Source: Buxus sempervirens (Eukaryota > Streptophyta > Magnoliopsida > Buxales > Buxaceae). From it: 64,000 nucleotides of DNA. Shown here in pieces: positions 56,810-64,000 of this stretch (its first letter is position 1; every line of letters begins with the position of its first letter). The stretch covers positions 28,344,036 through 28,408,035 of the forward strand of contig OX387194.1 of the NCBI GenBank assembly GCA_947561395.2, in the 5' to 3' direction. The notes under the pieces were generated by a model that was given only the letters and a program-made list of their open reading frames with translations, was not told where the DNA came from and did not search any database. Position numbers and translations under genes: made by a program.

Positions 56810-56979
56810 TTTTTGGGTAAGGAAAAGCAATATATTATTAATTCGAAAAAGTTTTACAGTCATGCCACAAAAGGATTCCTATTTTACTCAAGTATTGATC
56901 TATCCACATAATATCTGATTCTGAAGATAGCCCCACTTTCGTCATCACATCAGCAACTCTGTTGCCTTCTCTTTTAACA
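56810..56979 (-). mobile_element. 5'-truncated LINE (L1-type) 3' end
   Basis: On the minus strand the last codons of a LINE RNase H domain are readable (REGNRVADVMTKVG...). A short 3' end then runs into an A-tract. It is bounded by a perfect 13-bp duplication GACACAAGTATTT (56797-56809 and 56980-56992). Only 170 bp were inserted, a severe 5' truncation. Confidence 0.85.
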
Positions 56980-56992
56980 GACACAAGTATTT

Positions 56993-58588
56993 GTTTTATT
57001 AGCTTAATGGGCTTAATATGATATCTTCAAAGTTTAAACATGATGAATGTCATAACTTTGTGCAAAGCATGAAATTTTTTATTCTCTTAAGGCCATGTGA
57101 ACAAGCGTCTGCCAAGTCCTCCCTGTTGTCCATGGATCCCAACTGTGAGCTTGTTCAGATGTAACTGGTCTCTATCCCCACATAATTTTGTAACAAATTG
57201 TCTCAAATTATGTTCAACCTTCTATCATGGCTCATGGATATAAATGTTTGCCAAAATCTTGTGTCTGAATCTGATATTTAAAAATGGCTTAAAAGAGACA
57301 AAACCAATTATCGTGGTTTGGGTTTGAGGATATCCATATTTTACACCTATGAAGGTGAAGAATCAAGGTTTGGAAGCTTGATAAGAAGCAAATCCATGTT
57401 TTTAAAGTGGGGGAAGTTAGTTTGATTATGAGGATGTTTGTTTCTTCTAATCTGTCTTCTAATTCATGCCTAGATTGTTTGCTTGCATCAACTCTATGGT
57501 GATTCTAATTCTACTTTTTTTTTTGGGTAGAAATTCTAATTCTACTTGTACTCATATTCTAGCATGGTCTTTAGAGCTGAAAAAATGGCTTATACAATTA
57601 TCTTTTTTTTTCTAACAAAGCATTAAAATTAGGAAAGGCATACAATTAATGCTTCATTCTATATTATCATTTCATTTGTCATAGATTTAATATTACATAA
57701 TCCTTACTCTGCACCTTGCTGAGGGTCGCTGAATTTCCATCTTATGCATTGCTTCCAGCATAATCTTGTATGTCTCTTAAGCCAAACTTTGTTTTCTTTC
57801 AATTGATTGTCACTATAGTATCAGACAATCAAAGATTCAACAGGAGAATTTCTATTTGACACACAATAGAAATAAAAATCAAAGACAACAGAAGAGCCGG
57901 GCTGAAAATGTTGATGGTAGCACCATAGCAGATTTTCAAGGTACCTGAATTTTTTTTGCCATTAACATTATAAATGTAGCAATAGAAAACTGAGCTGGAG
58001 TGTTTTCATGGGCCATAGCCATAAGATCTTTCTCAAAATGATCTGATGATTCTAGGGATTCGATCAATGCCTTTTCGGCTCTGTTTGATTCACCGGAAAG
58101 TATTTTCTAGTGGAAAATTTTCCGGAAGAAAAATTTCCTGGAAAAAATTTTCCTTTTTTGGTTTTTCCAAGTGTTTGGATGTAACATCGAAAATATTTTA
58201 GAAGACAAGTTATGTTCTTTTAGACCCTTCTTCTCAAGCAGTCCTTCGTTATCCCCACTGAGATACTCCGTTCGATCAAAACCTTGGTTTTCTTCAATAC
58301 AAGTTATGTTCTTTTAGACCCTTCTTCTCAAACAGTCCTTCGTTATCCCCACAGGTTCCATACTAACATGGTATCACACTCCCCGACAACATAGACATAC
58401 TGACGAGGATAGGTGATGCATATACATAGCTAGAGAATATAATTGACAGAAAGATAGCGAAACGATCGACCTCGCAGCTATTTTCAGTAAAATGGGATGA
58501 TCGTGTCATATGAAGTAACGTTAACATCATCCATTAACCAAAGATTCACGGATTCCGAGTCGCCAGTTCACTCTAGATCGGCCGATTC
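56993..58588. other. Intergenic DNA, no gene recognised
   Basis: AT-rich. A direct repeat of about 52 bp (CAAGTTATGTTCTTTTAGAC...GTTATCCCCAC) occurs at 58204-58257 and 58302-58353 with one or two differences. Inverted GGAAAATTTTCC words lie near 58105-58160. Confidence 0.5.
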
Positions 58589-59062
58589 CTATTCCAACCC
58601 CAGAAACGATTCCAAGCTAGAGATCTGCTCCTTCAGCTCAAGATCAGTCGCCTCTTGCTGATATTGACTGTAACTTTCCTCTTCGGAAGGAAACATCACA
58701 GTCTGTGGTGGCGGCGGCGAATCGATTACATGTAAGATTTCCCGAGTTGGATCAAGTTCGAGGCGACGTCGCTTGTTGGACGGTGGTAGTTGTTGATGTT
58801 GTGGAAACTGAAAAGTTGAGCTTAGCCTTGTCGCCTCAGATTCGTATTGCGGCTTCATCGTAAGCTCTCGTGGCTTCTTCCGCCGTGCCGTAAGTGCCAA
58901 GCCATACGCGAACTCCCTTACGTGGATCTCGAATCTCGGCTGCCCATTTTCCCCATGGCCTCTGTCTTGTACCCCTGTAGATGTTCTTTCGAGTTCTCAT
59001 TCCTTGCCTTTTGCTCTCTCCTGCTGCAACAGGGTTTGTCTTTCTAGTCTTTTCACCACCTC
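58589..59062 (-). pseudogene. ERF (AP2 domain, group VII-like) pseudogene
   Basis: Exon 2 begins after TTGCAG at 59063. It encodes a basic lead-in and then an AP2 domain ([40 protein letters not shown]). In that frame the domain is cut by TGA at 58838-58836 in place of the family's Arg before GDKAKLNF. A frameshift near 58806-58820 moves the reading to the frame that carries the rest of the tail, ending in LKEQISSLESFLGLE at 58589. This C-terminal motif and the RIRGDKAKLNF context suggest ERF group VII (RAP2.3-like, hypoxia and ethylene response). The MCGGAII first exon is not found upstream. Confidence 0.75.
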
Positions 59063-59614
59063 CTGCAATTTAAAAGGGCCCTCGATGGGGATGATGCAGG
59101 AACGACGAAGGTTATTTGTTCCGTGATGTTGGAAGACAAAGATCGAACGACGAATCTCGATGTGGATGATGCAGGAACGGATGCATCTTTGAACAAGAAT
59201 CGGGGATGCAGTGGAAGCGGAGGTGATTCTTCTGTTCCTTCTGCGACTCCCGATCAGGTCCTGTACAACGGTTTCTGCGACTCCCATGGTAGCATCTAAA
59301 GATGACAGCGGATTTAATTGCTAATCTGGGTTTTAGCTTAGGTTGCAGCTATACATGGTCCAATAATTTTTCAGCAACCACTTTGGAACATGTAGCTAGC
59401 CAAAGCTTTTGAAGAATGCAGTTTAATATAATCAATTTCACTACCCAAAAAGGAAAAATGATAATACATCTTCTTGCTAGTAGGACTAATAACAGTATCC
59501 ACAAGCTTATAATCAGTTTATAGTAATTGGTTCCAATATTGTCGTAGTGTATTTTTGTGCAATTCAACTACGCATTAACAACTTACATTGAAATCACTTG
59601 GGATCTTTGATTCT
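59063..59614. other. Region between the ERF and receptor-kinase pseudogenes
   Basis: It includes a repeated CGTTCCTGCATCATCC (59098-59175 region) upstream of the ERF exon. No first exon or other gene is identified. Confidence 0.35.
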
Positions 59615-62784
<3,170 letters not shown>

Positions 62785-63081
62785 AGCATTTGCATAAAAG
62801 GAAAGATTTTACTTACACGGAGTACACTATTGTATCATCTCGTCTGCTTCATAGGCGGCAGTTTCTCTTTAACTTCAATGGAGGACAGTCGGGGATGTGT
62901 GATTCAGTGTGGTTCCGATCATTTTATAGGACCTACTTTCTTCAAATGATGATAGCGTTGTGAAAGGAAATATTGAGAAAGCCTAAATTTGACTTTCAGC
63001 AAGAGGCTCCTGCTTTTGAAGCGTAGCAAATTAATAGCCATGAGTGATCGAAATGGGCGTCAACCGTTTTAAAACCTTAAA
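62785..63081 (-). other. Upstream region of the receptor-kinase pseudogene
   Basis: Presumed promoter and leader for the minus-strand pseudogene. No clear TATA box was identified. Confidence 0.3.
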
Positions 63082-63434
63082 GAAATTAATTTTTAGTGAT
63101 TATTTTTAAAATAACCTTGATTCAGTCGCATAATTCTTTAAAATTGAAAATTAGTGAGACCTTTTGAATCTAATTGAGAATTAGGGTCTATTTACTCTTG
63201 ATAGAGGATTTATTCCAAAAATGCCCCCAACATAACTCGTAAAAAATTAGTTGTCATATTTTTAATGTAGTTAAGAAGTGTTTTGAGGGCATTTTTGAAA
63301 GAAGTCATTTAAGAACATTAGAACAACACTCATACTCAATATTTTGAAAAAAAAAATTTTAAAATATCACTAATTTTCAATTTCCAGGACTTAATCAAGG
63401 TTATTTGTAAAAAGCACCACTAAAACCCAATTTC
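63082..63434. mobile_element. MITE with about 60-bp terminal inverted repeats
   Basis: The left end GAAATTAATTTTTAGTGATT and the inverted right end GAAATTGGGTTTTAGTGGTG continue in parallel through AATAACCTTGATT to GAAAATTAGTGA. The element is 353 bp and non-coding. An A-tract (63438-63461) abuts the right end. No clear target duplication. Confidence 0.75.
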
Positions 63435-63437
63435 ACC

Positions 63438-63461
63438 AAAAAAAAAAAAAAAAAAAAAAAA
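63438..63461 (+). repeat. A-tract
   Basis: 24 consecutive A residues next to the MITE. Confidence 0.9.
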
Positions 63462-64000
63462 GAGAATTTTAAACAAATACAATGCACTAGGAGAGAGGTG
63501 CTTGTGCTGATGTTAAAGTTTGTATCTGTAAGTTTACGGCTTATATCCTGTAATTTTATTGTTTGATTTTTATAATTTTTGTATTTGTACCTTACTATTG
63601 TGTAATTACCATACCCACTGTAAACGATGCAAGTTTTAACATCATATGGTATAATACATTGTTCATAAAATTATAAGATACAATCACTAAAATCACACAT
63701 TATAAGTGTTAAGATCATAGCATATAAACTATTAAATTACAAGATAAAGCTCTAATATCACAAGGTACGTACAAACAAGTACCTAGTATCCATACTACAT
63801 TTGTGTGTGTGTGTGTGTTTTTTTTTTTTTATAAACTTTTTGAAAGGTTTTAGTAAAGTGATAAGCTAGTCATCATCAAATAACCCAATCCATACTCAGA
63901 CCGGTTGCAAAATTTAGATTTAGCTATAATTTATTAAATTAATTGCGATAAGGAATTAAAATAATTAACAATTAGTAATATCTTAGTAAAAAAATTATAA
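63462..64000. other. AT-rich intergenic DNA
   Basis: No gene is seen. It includes a (TG)n / T-tract at 63802-63830. Confidence 0.5.

Overview
The window is plant nuclear DNA from an angiosperm. The evidence is spliced genes of plant-specific families (ACD6-like ankyrin/PGG membrane protein, RS31-type SR splicing factor, KIC/PBP1 EF-hand protein, ERF and S-domain receptor kinase relics) embedded in dense nested LTR-retrotransposon DNA with hAT, PIF/Harbinger and LINE insertions. AT-richness and long LTRs suggest a repeat-rich genome; I cannot name the species.

Layout. 4-4475 (+): an apparently intact eight-exon ankyrin-repeat/PGG gene with a probable GC-AG first intron and a hAT element in its sixth intron. 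5479-8490: a Tat/Ogre-like 5' LTR, primer binding site and leader. 8490-16125: a decayed Ty3/gypsy Tekay/Del-like pol and its 3' LTR, which is split by a solo LTR (13104-15452). 16450-22370: another long LTR, carrying a 146-bp repeat array, a hAT element (17154-18400) and a minus-strand solo LTR (19140-20935). 23803-26820: a minus-strand solo LTR with a perfect target duplication. 28105-29535 (-): a truncated Reina-like chromovirus, then a MITE. 30805-31164 (+): KIC-type Ca2+ sensor. 32223-35466 (-): RS31-type splicing factor. These two plus the ankyrin gene are the only convincing intact genes. 35.9-40.3 kb: AT-rich intergenic DNA with tandem repeats. 40268-49690: a PIF/Harbinger element with both ORFs broken, containing a solo LTR (41596-44235) and a captured-looking host exon. 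50282-56683: a third long LTR split by a Tekay-type solo LTR. 56.8-64 kb: LINE stub, ERF pseudogene, S-domain receptor-kinase pseudogene, MITE.

The most unusual signal is a shared design in the six Tat/Ogre-like LTRs. Each carries (i) clusters of short perfect or near-perfect palindromes whose stem sequence differs between LTRs but recurs within one LTR, (ii) a strong 5' splice donor about 100 nt (one subfamily) or 245-290 nt (the other) downstream of the TATA box, and (iii) a TGGCGACTC box near the 3' end that copies the start of the primer binding site. The first subfamily also has a conserved leader hairpin that is duplicated in two of three copies. This was read by eye; alignments and RNA data would decide whether it is functional.
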